Positions 49,001 to 61,897 of a stretch of 64,000 bases of DNA are shown here, piece by piece. A program made the translations under genes and the position numbers. A model generated the notes under the pieces. It saw nothing but the letters and a program-made list of their open reading frames with translations. It was not told the DNA's origin and searched no databases. This stretch comes from Galdieria partita. Lineage: Eukaryota > Rhodophyta > Bangiophyceae > Galdieriales > Galdieriaceae. The stretch is from NCBI GenBank assembly GCA_025991245.1, contig BQMJ01000016.1:124001-188000 (forward strand), read 5' to 3'. Every line of letters begins with the position of its first letter. Position 1 is the stretch's first letter.

Positions 49001-49610
49001 CTGTATATGACCCAATACATATTTGAGTTCAAGTAAAAGCTCGTCTGAACGAAACAAATGACGATAACATTCAACTAGAGCGTCCACCGCTTCCAAGACT
49101 CCATCACAGGTTGACCAACTCGAACGATTCTGGGAAAACGACTTTATTGCCTGCTCTAGCTTGAAGCACAATTCTGGAAGCAAGTACTCCCAGTTGCTCG
49201 GGAAATCGCTATCGGCAATAACTGACATAGTCTCTATGAGTAGTTTTCTCAGCTGTACAGGTAAACATAATAACGTGTCAGTCAAACTTCGCTTCAGCTA
49301 AGCGTAGTTAATTAATTAACTAGGAAAATGAAAAGTAGAGTGCCCAAACCTTTTCACGTTCCGCCTCATTCACGTCTTCCCATGATCGTTTCACATAGTT
49401 TTTAAGATACACTGCAGCTGCTTGTCTGGTAAAAAATTGAAAATTACTGTTGGATATTAGCTCCACAAGTAACAAAGAGAACCCAGGTCCTTTTTCGTTT
49501 GACTGTAAAAAAGCTTCTGCGTTGCGACGAACACTAGCGTTAGGCGACAAAGTTGCATCGATGTAGCTAGCTAAAGTAGAAAGTGTAGAAGCTTCGAAGC
49601 CGTTTGCCAT
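46036..49610 (-). CDS. CSE1: Exportin-2 (CSE1/CAS), importin-alpha re-exporter
   Basis: Twelve exons: 49610-49350, 49297-49001, 48946-48455, 48399-48232, 48182-48066, 48004-47510, 47457-47289, 47238-47068, 47007-46919, 46864-46616, 46563-46413 and 46355-46036; introns are 49-61 nt; 992 residues. CSE1 landmarks run throughout: IADSDFPSNWEYLLPEL, FYSLCYQDLPEYFEDHMEEW, MEYIRQDMEGSDAETRRRA, KGKDAAIYLVTAI, FPILTCDSIKFATSFRNQIP, VVHTYSCISIEKIL, FVPYIFQILAQLAELHGEYD, YDIQFSQLALVG. It returns importin-alpha to the cytosol with Ran-GTP. The most intron-rich gene in the window. Confidence 0.95.
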
Positions 49611-49931
49611 TTTAAGACAAGATTGGTTACAAAGTTATCTTCAAACTAGTTATTGTTGCAACCAACAGAACACCCGCCTAACAAAGTTGAATAGTTTGGT
49701 CTGCCAATGACCAACAGAAATGACGGGCAGAATACGAAATCATTTTTTTCTGAGAAAAAAATGCGATTTGATGAGCGCCTTGATATTATTTGAATTGTCG
49801 ATAAAGTATCGTTTGGAATAGTTAATGAGAAAGAACAACAAATTATCTGTTGAGTATGTAAGAAAAGAATCTATTCGCTCACTTTCTTTGGGAAAGTTTT
49901 GCCATTTTGCTCTTGAGAGGTAAATCTCGTA
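49611..49931. promoter_or_regulatory. Divergent intergenic region between CSE1 and the FMN-barrel gene
   Basis: 321 bp between two start codons pointing away from each other. No gene or clear motif was recognised; AT-rich tracts occur around 49740-49800. Confidence 0.4.
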
Positions 49932-51090
49932 ATGGCGCAATGTAGTTTTTCAGTATTGTGTTTGGGTTGTTGTACTGGTGTATACAATAGGCGCGTTTAC
50001 CGAAAGTGTAACTTGTTGAAAAGAATTCGTTTCAGTCTGTTGGGTGATGTTAGATATTACCTCCAAGTAAGAGGTGTTAAAAGCCTAGCCCAGCCAACTT
50101 TCACTTCGTCGAGCCAAAACTTTGCCTTGGTTGCCTCCAGTATTCAAGAATCTGCAACGTCTGGTCGTGAACAGAGTGAAGTAGAGGAAAGTAGAACAAA
50201 GTTAAGATTGAGTTTCGGGGAACAAGCCAGAACCGTTGTTCAAGTTTGTAAAACGGTGAGTCTCGATAAACAGTCGTGAAGTGTTCTTTCTTTGAAATTT
50301 ACGTTGTATGTGTAAGGGTACGCTTTGCACAAGTTCGGTTGAACATGATGATACCCCTTTTGGGTCCCACGTTGATTATATACTGGATGACTTTGGTAGA
50401 CCCATTGTTCTTCTTGCACAAAATGCTGCTCATATGCGTAATTTGAGAAAGTCCCAGAAATGTTCCCTCTTTTGTCAACCTATTGCTTCAAGTGGACAAA
50501 GTGGTTGTCGTGCTACTTTGGTTGGCTTTATGGTAAAGCTTCCTTTGGACCAGGTTTCAGAAGTTATGGAAGCGTATATTGACACTCATCCCCATGCAGC
50601 CATAGCTTTGAAATATCCAGAGTTTTCGTTTTATCGAATGGAAGTCTGTGATGTTTATTTTGTTGGTGGTTATGGTGTTGCCGCGACGTGGGTTGACCCT
50701 AAAGAATACATTTCTTCCGAACCAGACCCACTTGCTTTTCAGTCGCAAGACTTATTGAAGTTGATGAATACTGATCATATGGAAGATTTGGTCCGTTTCT
50801 GTAGAGTTTTCCTTCATTTGAAAGATACGGAACAATGTGAAATTGTAATGGTTGATCGATTGGGCTTTGATATGCGAGTGCAGCTTTCAGAGACAGACAT
50901 CAGAGAATACAGAATTGGTTTTCGTGAACATGTCGTGACTACCTTAGATGCTCAAAGTGCTCTTGTTCAGGCCATGCAAGAAGCTTGGGAACTTGAAAAT
51001 GGATATGAAAAACTTTGGTCGGAAGAAACTGCACGACCAACCCTATTATATTATTCATTGAGTAATTACAGTGTCAAAGCGGAAGCTTAG
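49932..51090 (+). CDS. Plastid FMN-binding split-barrel protein with DUF2470 (GluTR-binding protein/HugZ-like)
   Basis: Two exons, 49932-50255 and 50317-51090, with a 61-nt intron; 365 residues. The first ~65 residues resemble a plastid transit peptide (Cys/Arg/Ser-rich, no acidic residues early). The split barrel begins ARTVVQVCKTGTLCT, with HVDYILDDFGRPIVLLA and NPKCSLF-like KCSLFCQP, and is followed by the DUF2470 domain (DHMEDLVRFCRVFLH, VDRLGFDMRVQL). This order occurs in plant GluTR-binding protein, which regulates tetrapyrrole synthesis, and in the HugZ-like heme oxygenase homologue HOZ. Which one applies is open. Confidence 0.82.
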
Positions 51091-51122
51091 AGATATTTCT
51101 CCAATGCAGATAGAATGTTATT

Positions 51123-51983
51123 TCAAGCTTTGCTACATTTGAACCATTGGAAATAAGTTGTCAATTGGTTTTTCAGTTTTTGAGAGTCCTGAAAATGAAT
51201 AGTATGAAATCCTAGTTGTTTGGCTGCATCGCAATTCACTTTTCGATCATCAACGAATAAACAATGTTGTGGAGAGACTCCAAGTGTGTTCACTGCAAAT
51301 TGAAATATCTTCCAATCAGGTTTGCGAAAACCAATATCACAACTCACAAAAGACCATTGTAGATATTTTGACAACTCTAGTTTTTCCTCAATCATTCTAT
51401 ACAATGGAGGATAATTGGAGAGAACATGCAACTGAATAGTTCCTTCACCCTCTTGGAGTGCCTTCAAAATCATTTCTATACCATCCATCCAAATATAGTG
51501 TTCCCATAAAAATGCCTTTAAACGTTTCCAATCAAACTGTGTCGTGTAACTTGGATTCTTAAAAAACTGTCGTGCTACTTCTTCTTCATTCAACCTACCT
51601 AGTTCAAAATTCAACCAAGTTTGATGATCTGTTGCACTAACAAACTCGTCAAAACTATCAAAACCAAATACTCTATGCATTCCTTGGTGAAATGGATCCT
51701 TTACTAACGTATCCATAACATCGAAGAATACAACACTAATATCTGGAGGTTGAGAAGGACCTCGAGACATTCGAACTCTGACTTTAGCCTTCTTAAAATA
51801 ACAAGACGTTATACGTGACTTGCGATAACAATGTGCAAAATTCAGTAGAGTTGTCTTCAACTGAAAACCAAACTGGAACGAATAGGAACAGGGACAAAAA
51901 GTACACGTCAAGTAGAGTAAGACCGACTTGATCATCCTCTTCTCATTGATAATTGTTTGGAGAGAAGATATTGGTACAGTCAT
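51123..51983 (-). CDS. HAD-superfamily hydrolase similar to plastid FMN phosphatase (cpFHy1 type)
   Basis: Single exon, 286 residues, with an N-terminal ~75-residue Ser/Lys/aromatic-rich extension that suggests plastid targeting. HAD motifs: I, FFDVMDTLVKDPFHQG (the second Asp of DxD is Met); II, VLSNYPP; III, Lys in FRKPDWKIF; IV, CLFVDDRKVNCDAA. Motif I with Met and the following DPF are features I recall from Arabidopsis plastid FMN hydrolase, so the Met is probably not a defect. Predicted role: FMN dephosphorylation to riboflavin. Confidence 0.78.
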   Translation of the reverse strand: MTVPISSLQTIINEKRMIKSVLLYLTCTFCPCSYSFQFGFQLKTTLLNFAHCYRKSRITSCYFKKAKVRVRMSRGPSQPPDISVVFFDVMDTLVKDPFHQGMHRVFGFDSFDEFVSATDHQTWLNFELGRLNEEEVARQFFKNPSYTTQFDWKRLKAFLWEHYIWMDGIEMILKALQEGEGTIQLHVLSNYPPLYRMIEEKLELSKYLQWSFVSCDIGFRKPDWKIFQFAVNTLGVSPQHCLFVDDRKVNCDAAKQLGFHTIHFQDSQKLKNQLTTYFQWFKCSKA

Positions 51984-52300
51984 TTGAAACAAATAGAACC
52001 AGTTAAGTCTTTGTTCTCAACCTGACCCATTCTACTAAGAAAACTATATCACAATAGATACATTGTTCCTTCAAGGAGTCCATTTTATCAATGATCCAAA
52101 GTCTTAGAAGATTCATTCGCTTCCAAGTTCATGACTAAAAATTTAGAATATCGATTATCCGATGTCTAATCATATCAACCAATCACTTGGAATGCGTTCT
52201 TTCTATCTACACAATATTCCCAACAGAGCTACCTCTTATGAACAAAATCAAGCTTTTGAGAGTCCGACGGAACAAGTCAAAGATGTTTTGATAATTGGCG
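51984..52300. other. 317-bp intergenic stretch
   Basis: Between the start of the HAD gene and the stop of the BAR-WW gene, both on the minus strand. No gene seen; it should carry the HAD promoter. Confidence 0.4.
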
Positions 52301-53776
<1,476 letters not shown>

Positions 53777-53992
53777 AAGATTTGCTTCTGGAAAGGAGTT
53801 GCCTTAAAATGATGACACCCAACCAAATTTCTTTACAAAACTTGGCATTTCTCAAATATTGGAGTGTTGAAAGAGCCTTCTCAAAAACAAAAATTGATGA
53901 TGAGTAGACAGAAAAGTATAACAGCCTTGAAACACATTTATTCAATCCCAAGAAAGCAACAAAACTTCTGTATTTCACAAGACAAACCCAAA

Positions 53993-54988
53993 TTATGCAA
54001 CCGTTGATTTGGCTGTCTGATATTGTGGAGTAGAAGAAGTAGATGGTTCTTGTTCAACTAGCTTTTCGTATTTGTCTAGCAATACTGAGGACCCATCTTG
54101 CTGTTTCTCTTCCTCTGCTGTATCATTCAATTGGTTGTTTTGTAGTAAATTCTCAATATTATCGGAGGACTTGTTTTCATTGTAGCTGTTATCCAAAGTT
54201 GAAGAAGAGGAAATTTTCAGGGCTTCGCAGTATTGATCTCGATAAGGACGTAACGAATGGGACACTTTTGATAAATCGGATATCATTTGAAACTGGATGT
54301 TCCACAAGCATATTGTACATTCTGCAAAGATCGAAACATGCTTCTTCCAGCAGCGCTCCATTTTTGTAACAAGCTCTTGTGTTACAGAGTCATAAGCTTC
54401 CTCTGAATCTTTTAATTTTTGTTGATTTCTTTGTATACGTTCTATATCCTTTCCTTTCTTTTCGAGTCCGTCCAACTTTAGCTTGTAGTGGTCGTAGCGT
54501 TCTCTTAATCGTTCTCTTTCCTTGCATTCTCGACGCAAGGCTTGTATTTCCTCACGATACTTTCGAAGCAAAAGGGATACCCGTTGTAAGATTGGATCGT
54601 TCTAAATATCAGGTTAGGCAATAGACGTGCAACATCATTAATTACGACATACTTTTGAAAACTCTTGCTGGGCTACCTCGAACTTTTTCGAAACACTCAT
54701 AGCTTCCAAAAGCACTTCATAGTGTTGGTCAGTTTTGTCAAAGACCTGACAAAGTTCTACCGAAGTCTCCTTATTATGGACAGCAATACCTTGGAATGTT
54801 GATTTTTTAGTCACACAGTCTGACTGCAACTATGTCAACGTACTCTTCCACTTTGAATTTGTTGCAAGTAACTTTGGCTCTATAGAGTCGATAACTTTTT
54901 CTACTTCTCCCAAGTTATTGAGCCAGTGGTCAACCTCTCGGTTTACGGTTCGAGGAGAGGTTGTAAATATTGGAGAGAGACGTTCCAT
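53993..54988 (-). CDS. BAR-domain-like protein, divergent neighbour of the BAR-WW gene
   Basis: Three exons, 54988-54844, 54789-54653 and 54601-53993, with introns of 54 and 51 nt; 296 residues. The helices run parallel to those of the preceding BAR-WW protein: EVEKVIDSIEPKL, CQVFDKTDQHYEVLLEAM, RKYREEIQALRRE, LDGLEKKGKDIERIQRNQ, DSEEAYDSVTQELVTKMER. The C-terminus is Asn/Gln/Ser-rich and has no WW domain. Similar helix spacing, exon order and same strand point to an ancient tandem duplication. Confidence 0.75.
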
Positions 54989-55168
54989 CTTCAGCTTCAC
55001 AAAACACAACGGAGCCAACTGCGCATTCCCTCTCAATTAAGCCAAGAGGGACATTCTTGAATGAATACGTGGCAGACAGGGATCGATTGACCAATCATTC
55101 TTTCTCTCTTCATGCTTTATTGTGACCACAAACATACAAAACAAAATCATCCAAAACTACCAACTCAA

Positions 55169-56493
55169 TTATGCATCGATAGGGAAACCCCAATATTCTC
55201 GCATATCACAAACCACTTGACCTCTTTCAAGTTGGTCGATCTGTTTTACTACTTCTGGATCCAATTTAAAAGTACAGTTCAAGTTCTCTTTGATTCGAGT
55301 GGGCGTTACACTACATTTTATACAAACATGAGTCAAAACATTCCTAAGAAAAAGTATAAAGAGCCCCTATACTCACCTCTTTGGTATTACTGAAGTTCCC
55401 CTCTGCAAACCCCACGCTAGTAATACTTGTGCTGGTGTCTTTCCAAGCTTTTCCGAAATTGAACGAACCACAGAGTCTTGAAGCGGTCCTTCCTTCCCAC
55501 TACCCAATGGTGAATATGCAGTAACATGAATTCCTCTACTTTCACAAAACTCTTTCAAATCCTTTCTTTGGTTGTATGGGTGAACTTCAATTTGGTTCAC
55601 TGCTGGAACAATCTGCAAAAATATAACGTCAGAATGGTAAATAACAAGAAGCGTCCTTCCCCACCTCACAGTAACTTAGCAAATCAAGCAATTCAACAAT
55701 TCGATAGTTCGAAACTCCAATAGCTTTCACCAAGCCCTGCTTCTGCAAATCTTCCATTGCCTTCCAAGTTTCTTGCAAAGGAACCTTGGCAAAGGCAATT
55801 TCTCCCTTGTTGTTCTTAGGAATAGTGTTTTCTTCAGTTATTGGCAAACCAGCAAATTCAAACGCACAAGGCCAGTGCTAGATTAAAATAATTTCAGTTC
55901 TTCCTATATTATTTCAATGTGAAAATGGTAATACTTACAATCAAGTAAAGATCAAGATAATCTAGTTGCAGATCCTTCAACGTTTGCTTGCAAGCTTCAA
56001 TGACGTGCTCTTTCTTGTGACAAGTATTCCAGAGTTTCGAGGTAACAAACACGTCGCTCCTCTTCACTTTCCCACCAGAAAACACTTCTTTGAACACTTG
56101 GCCGATCTCCTTTTCATTCCCATATACTGCAGCACAGTCGATGTGACGATAACCGGCATCCAACGCAGTGCGTACAGCTTCACCAACACGGCCAGGTTCC
56201 GCTTTCCACGTTCCAAAACCAACCAATGGTATTTTCGCGCCAGTGTTCAAGACGGCAGCTGGAGTCGCCATAACAAAATCCTTCAAACACTCTTTTGTTG
56301 CTTTGGCTCTTCTAAACGGATGTCCAAGCGATTTGAGTTCAAGAGGAGCATCGAGACGCTTCCAGCAGTTGATTTGTTTTGGGAAATCAACGGCGTCCAA
56401 CAATAATATCCTGCAAATTTTTGTTGGACTAGATTTTATGGACACTCAACAGCAGCAATAGTAGTTATCTGGATTACATTACAACGTTGGCAT
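55169..56493 (-). CDS. Aldo-keto reductase
   Basis: Exons 56493-56483, 56410-55939, 55877-55665, 55612-55377 and 55310-55169, with introns of 72, 61, 52 and 66 nt. The AKR barrel has [14 protein letters not shown] (catalytic Asp and Tyr), TSKLWNTCH (Lys), DLYLIHWP (His), [21 protein letters not shown] and the cofactor loop [13 protein letters not shown]. The core starts at ATG 56271 (307 residues). The 11-nt first exon gives a 353-residue form with a 46-residue N-terminal extension and is a model only. Substrate unknown; plant relatives reduce aldoses, aldehydes or mannose-6-phosphate. Confidence 0.92.
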
Positions 56494-56771
56494 CAATAAA
56501 ATAAAATGTATGAATTGTCCAAATTCGAAAAAAATTTTCAAATATCCTTAGTTTGTTCGAAGGAATAGTCGACGAATTTACAAAGGGGACTAATAAAACA
56601 TGCATGTTTGTTGGATTTCAATGCTATAACACTGACAACGAGAAATCTTTTAGTGTACCAAAGCAGTGGTAGATATTTTCGTTCGTTTTCTATTTTGACT
56701 AAACTGAACGGTGTCTCCATCTTTTACGCTAGGTCTATGAACACTATTGCTCCTCAATGAAAGGCGGGATT
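56272..56771. other. Region between the AKR core and glucosidase I
   Basis: Holds the possible AKR N-terminal extension (56272-56493) and about 280 bp of AT-rich sequence downstream of the glucosidase I stop. No further gene seen. Confidence 0.4.
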
Positions 56772-59588
56772 CTAAACGACTCCAGAATAATCTTCAGCCA
56801 TTATCAAGAGTACTAAGGAAGACCATCCACTAAAACCTCTGGTTCTTTGACCATGTCCGTTCACGTCCGAATATTGTTCCCAAAAGAAACCAGTTCTTTG
56901 ATATTCTTTTACAATGTTTGAAACCAACTGCTCTCGAATGTTTGAATACAAATGCTGAGCAATTTCCATATAGGGGCCTTCTTTCATATATTTTTCATGA
57001 AGTGATGCCAAAACCATATAGTTGAGAGGAACCCAAATAGGTCCCGTCCAATATCCATCGCCTCGTTGGTAAAATGGATCAGCTTTTGACAAGGAGCGCA
57101 ACCCATAACTGGAATGTAGTTTGTTGTCATCACCTATTATTTTGAGTATGCTACCAACATAAGGAGAATCCACGGGCAGTAGACCAAGTGCCAAAGGATA
57201 AAGTGTCACGTATCCTTCATGACAAACGTTCTGTCCTTGCCCATCAAAGTCACAAAGCAAACTTTCCTCAGAACCCCTATCACCTATGTTACTAGAAGGA
57301 CGATGCAAAGGTTCCAACAAAGAAACAAGTCGTTCGACCTTTTTGTTAGCACTCTGAGTCTCCTCGCCTGAACATTGGAAAATATCTCTTGACGCATTCC
57401 ATGCCCAAGTCATCCAACAGTGTAAATCTAAGTGCCGTTCTCCATCATTAGGAACCTTAGATGTGAAAGGTGTTCAAAAAATATTCATTTTGTTTTAGAA
57501 TATTGAACTTACTAAAGCTCTAGGATAATCATCTAAACCAGAAGCAAATGTCAAAGGCATGTTTCCATTAGAAGCAACTTTCGATGTATGGCGTCCTACC
57601 CATCGAAAACCAGTCCAATCACCACTTGCCGAATAAGAAATCTGAGTATTCTCAAACCACGTCAAAATTTGTTGTAAGCGCTGTGAAAAAACTTTCCACA
57701 GATACTGGCCACAATGTACACTTGAAGAAACCTGTGCAGTTCTAGAATACATATTCTTTTGTGTAGATTTATCAGAAATAACTTGCTCAAGCTCCTTGGC
57801 TAACTTTCTTAAAGGTAACAATAATGTCGGAGGATTGGCTATGTTTGGATCTTGCATAATAAACTGTCGTACATGCGGTGGGAAAAGATTACGTATTTCA
57901 TCTCCGAGTGCCTTGAAAAAAGAACATTATCAGCTAGAATGAACAAGTAACTCGAAAAACTTAGAAATACCTGTTCTCTTGGAATCCAGCCAGTAGAAGT
58001 ACAACTTGAAAGCCAGTATGAGAGACAATCTAAAGAAAGTAATGGATCCCATGATGCAATAAGCAACTGATGAAACCCTTCATCCCACAAAAAGCCACGA
58101 GCAAAAGAATTTCGAGAAGGAGTAGCAGTTAGTAGTGATACATTGGGAAGAATTACATCATGAATATTGTCCTTTGCTCGTTGAGAGTCTTGCAGAGGTT
58201 GACTCAACAGCGTACTAAAGTATTGCGGTTAACGATGCAAAGAAACAAAATGTCTCAACTTCCTTACCTCCCATGAAAGAAACCAATTCCACCCAACACA
58301 TTTGCTAAAGCATATTGAGCAATCTGAATGGCTTCCAAACCATAACCTTTCTTATCCAGTTGATATGTTTCTTGAAAATTTCTCTCAAATGCCATTTTCT
58401 TCTGTGCAAATTTCTCTGTAAGTTTCTCTCCTGTTAGAGCAGCAACTCTGGATAACAACCATTCAGAACTACCATCGATTTGCGTCTCTGTAGGAATAAA
58501 CACAAATTCAAGTTCAAAAGGCACTAGTAGAATGCGCTGTCCTATACTTAAGGTTGCCTTGTCATCTCGATGTTCCTTTAATAGCGGAATATATCCTGTT
58601 CTAGTCTGGGAAACTTGTTCTACTTCTTCATCATAGATTTCGAGTTGATTATCTTCCTTGTCTTGAAGAGTCTTAACTTCATCTAATATAGTCTTAATTG
58701 CAGTTTCATATTTCCAAGATTCAGTCAAAGGCAAAGATAAAGATACTGAACGTGAATGCGACAAGTCCTGAGTCACTACGGAACCAATTCCCTTTCTCAA
58801 CTTGGTTCTTCTCGAAGCTCTTGTCAAGTGTGGTAAACCACTCTTAGGTTGCTTTAATACAGCATAAAATGGTCCATTAGCTCTCGTACTACCCGTCCAA
58901 TGAATGTCTGTTAGCATATCTTCATTTTGTGAAGACAAATGATCCAACTGTCGAATGAACCCTAAAGAATCTTCGTTTGCTGCAGGTTTATGATATTTGC
59001 TTTGTTCATTAAACTCATTTAAGCGTTCCAAGAAAGATTCATCTCGTGCGACAAATAAATAAGGTAAAATACTGATCATCTGAGTTTCTGCACGGTTCGA
59101 ACCTCCAGCTAGACTTTCTCCTTTTATTCGAATACCGATCCCTATTTCTGACCCTTTTGTCCACTCAAAATGGATTCGTATACCATTTTGGTCTTCTTCT
59201 ACAATCTCATGACCATAATCTCTCCCATCGTGAGCAAGCCAATTGAAATGAGTAACACCATCGTCACCACTACTAACGTAATTTCTGAAGAGAAAATAAA
59301 CCATGTCATAAGGAAGCATAGAGGATCTTACCGAAGACGTTCATAGTCGTTTTCTTTTGAAGCAACAAACCAGGTAAACCCAAACTGAAGTGAGTCGGGA
59401 ACCTTTGCGCGCATTCCAAAATAGGTTTGAGGTCGAAAAGTACCCCAAAGATCCACTTGTGACACATTTATGGATGGCAAATATACGCTATCTGAACCTT
59501 GAACAAGACGCAAATTTATAGAAATACAACCAACAACCAACAATATGACACATATTGAGTCAAACTTGCCATTCATTTGACCACTCAT
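56772..59588 (-). CDS. MOGS: ER mannosyl-oligosaccharide glucosidase (glucosidase I, GH63)
   Basis: Five exons, 59588-59332, 59284-58268, 58214-57971, 57911-57513 and 57455-56772, with introns of 47-59 nt; 866 residues. An N-terminal signal anchor ([15 protein letters not shown]) precedes [12 protein letters not shown], a typical GH63 start. The catalytic domain has [23 protein letters not shown] (acid region), [25 protein letters not shown] and a C-terminal [13 protein letters not shown] with [17 protein letters not shown]. It trims the outer glucose from Glc3Man9GlcNAc2. Unlike the beta-mannosidase, this serves N-glycan processing. Confidence 0.95.
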
Positions 59589-59620
59589 CCACAGTTCAGT
59601 TTTTTTGCATTTGACGTTGA

Positions 59621-59977
59621 ATGAAGCTTTCGAGTGTTTTGACCGAAGGCGAATATCGTTTATTTCAGTGGATAGTGTTTTTAGGTGGATCTTTCTACGG
59701 AGGATGGCTTCTTTATTCTGACCACAAGAACAGTGCCATATATGCTGCTAGAGAGGAAGAATTTATTGCACAGGAAAAGAAGAAACAACGACCTATGACT
59801 GAAGAGTATTGGCGGGAGTTGCAAGAAATCAAGCCTAGAAACTTGGAAGAGTTGTACAAAATGAAAGAAGAAAAAGCACGACAGAGAGCAGAAAGATATG
59901 AAAAATGGAAAGAAAAGATCCTCGGTGTGTTCAGTCTGAATCGGAATACTCGTTCAAAGGAGGAAGACGGTTGCTAG
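59621..59977 (+). CDS. Small membrane protein resembling mitochondrial ATP synthase subunit e
   Basis: Single exon, 118 residues. One membrane segment with a small-residue face (WIVFLGGSFYGGWLL) is followed by AIYAAREEEFIAQEKKKQ and a charged coiled coil. Human subunit e has the same pattern (LGVAYGATRYNYL then AEEERRIAAEEKKKQ). The C-terminus is longer than in animals. It diverges from glucosidase I with only 32 bp between the start codons. Confidence 0.55.
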   Translation: MKLSSVLTEGEYRLFQWIVFLGGSFYGGWLLYSDHKNSAIYAAREEEFIAQEKKKQRPMTEEYWRELQEIKPRNLEELYKMKEEKARQRAERYEKWKEKILGVFSLNRNTRSKEEDGC

Positions 59978-60275
59978 ACTGCAAACTTTCAGTGGGACCA
60001 TGAAAGTCGAAATCTTTCTGAGTGTTTGGCCCTATCTTTACAGCTGCTGATGTCGTACTTTCTAACTTTTCAAACCTTTCTTATTGAACAGTTTTCTTTT
60101 TTTGATGAGACTTCATCCCCCGTAGAAACACATAATATGTAGACTGGGAGTTGAATGCCAAAGAACCAATTCAGTAAACTGCTGATAATAAACAGTACGT
60201 GCTTCATAGTGGTGTAAATAATATTCGAAATTTTGAGTATTCTGGCTCGAAATTTCAATCCTCTTTCTTTAGGTA

Positions 60276-60785
60276 TCATTCAGACAGTAAACGTATTATT
60301 TCATCAACGGTGCGTCCAGAATAGTTGACTTGAGTCTTTATGTCATTATCTATCACAACCAAAGCTGAGTTGGGTGGCTCAAAACGAATATCTGTTGAAA
60401 TTCGTTTTCTTTTCTTGCAGTGGTTTTGTTCTGCTTCAAGAATAATGTCCGCATCTTCCAATTCTTTGTGTTGCTGTGAAGGGAATACCTCTGTATCATT
60501 AGGCTCAAGTATCTGAACGAGATATCTTTCGAATCATCAATATCTACGGTATTTTTGCTTTCAAAGCCAGTTCACTTACTGTTCAATCTCTAGATTATCT
60601 CCTGGAACGATAGACTTTGAATTCAAAGTGGCAGTCAAAAGTAAAAGGCCATCTTCATCAAACAGTCTCACTCTAGTCTTACAAGGAGTTGTTCTCTCCT
60701 TATATTCAACTTGTAAACTCCCATCCTTCCATTTCTTATGTTTTTGTGTCTTTTGCTTGGTATACAGTGCTTCAAAACTTGTCAT
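60276..60785 (-). CDS. DUF2439 (ZGRF1/Mte1-type) protein
   Basis: Two exons, 60785-60580 and 60525-60276, with a 54-nt intron; 151 residues. FEALYTKQKTQKHKKWKDGS and RVRLFDEDGLLLLTATLNSK, followed by PGDNLEIEQYLVQIL across the intron, match DUF2439 at the N-terminus of ZGRF1 and yeast Mte1, which partner Mph1-type helicases at D-loops. The rest is short and acidic and no GRF finger or helicase follows, so it is Mte1-like in size. Confidence 0.75.
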
Positions 60786-60874
60786 AGGAGCATTTTTCGG
60801 TAGTTGTGTGTTATGGCGCCAATTTTAAACCAAACACAATAGACAAAAAAATGCACCCATTTGTCAAGCTTTAT

Positions 60875-61640
60875 TTATCCAATCTGACTGAGCACTCGTT
60901 CTGCTGCCGAAACTTCAGTAAATGAAGTACCATTTTCCAAGTTGAGGTTCTTGACGACCCCATTCTCCACATAAGCCGAAAAACGTCTGGCACGCCGACC
61001 TCCAAAATTTCCTGTGTTCACACTCAAACCCAGCTCTTCTAAGACAGCTCCACTGCCATCTGAGAGCATCAAGATCTTTCCCTCAACTCCTTTTTGTTTT
61101 GCCCAAGCATTCATAACATAAGGATCGTTGGCTGCCAAACAAATAACTGTGTCTATTCCCTTTTCCTTGAATTTGTCAAAGTTGTCCGCAAATCCAGGAA
61201 GATGCTTATCCGAGCAAGAGGGAGTAAAGGCTCCTGGAACACCAAATATCACCACTTTTTTACCATTGAAAATTTCCGAAGCTTTCATCTCCTACAGAAA
61301 AAACTTCAAATACTAGAAGGTTGTAAGAAAAGCTTTTCTACCTTTACTTGACCTTCTTGCAAAGTTGTGAAAGTAACATCATCAGGAAACCGTGATCCGT
61401 TCGATATTATCATCATAAGGTTTATTTGCCTTGAAATGGTTTAGATATAACATAAATATATGTGGTTGTCCACTACCTTGGCTTTGGAAAGATTGGTTTC
61501 TGCAAAGTGTTCCCGTAAAAGTTAACCTGTTTTGAACCAGATAAGAATGTATGATTCTGTTTACATACTGAAACGGCTTTTTCTCTGTGAACTCCAACAA
61601 CTTTGGGATGGTGTAACTCACAAACAAAACCACAAGTCAT
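60875..61640 (-). CDS. Type II (PRX5-like) peroxiredoxin with targeting peptide
   Basis: Three exons, 61640-61477, 61429-61342 and 61291-60875, with introns of 47 and 50 nt; 222 residues. About 60 N-terminal residues are basic and Ser/Lys-rich, so plastid or mitochondrial import is likely. The core has GKKVVIFGVPGAFTPSCSDK with the peroxidatic Cys in the PxxxTxxC motif, CLAANDPYVMNAW and GRRARRFSAYVENG. It reduces peroxides with thioredoxin or glutaredoxin. Only the peroxidatic Cys is obvious in the core besides one Cys in CLAAN. Confidence 0.92.
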
Positions 61641-61897
61641 TGTTTGTCTTCTTCAATCCACAATTCTCTTTTGACTCGAGGATGGAGTTGTCTCTTGAAG
61701 CTGAATAAGCAAACAAATTGTATTCTGATAGACAAAGACAAAGGAGTATCTAGTTTCTACTTTTCCGATTTTGAGTTAATTTCTATTTATAAAAGAATCG
61801 AGACTCTATTCTAGTAGCTGGGATATTTCTCTACAATACATTGCAATAAAATAAAACTCCTCTCATATGCATGCGTTGCCAGTTTTTCAATCATTAC

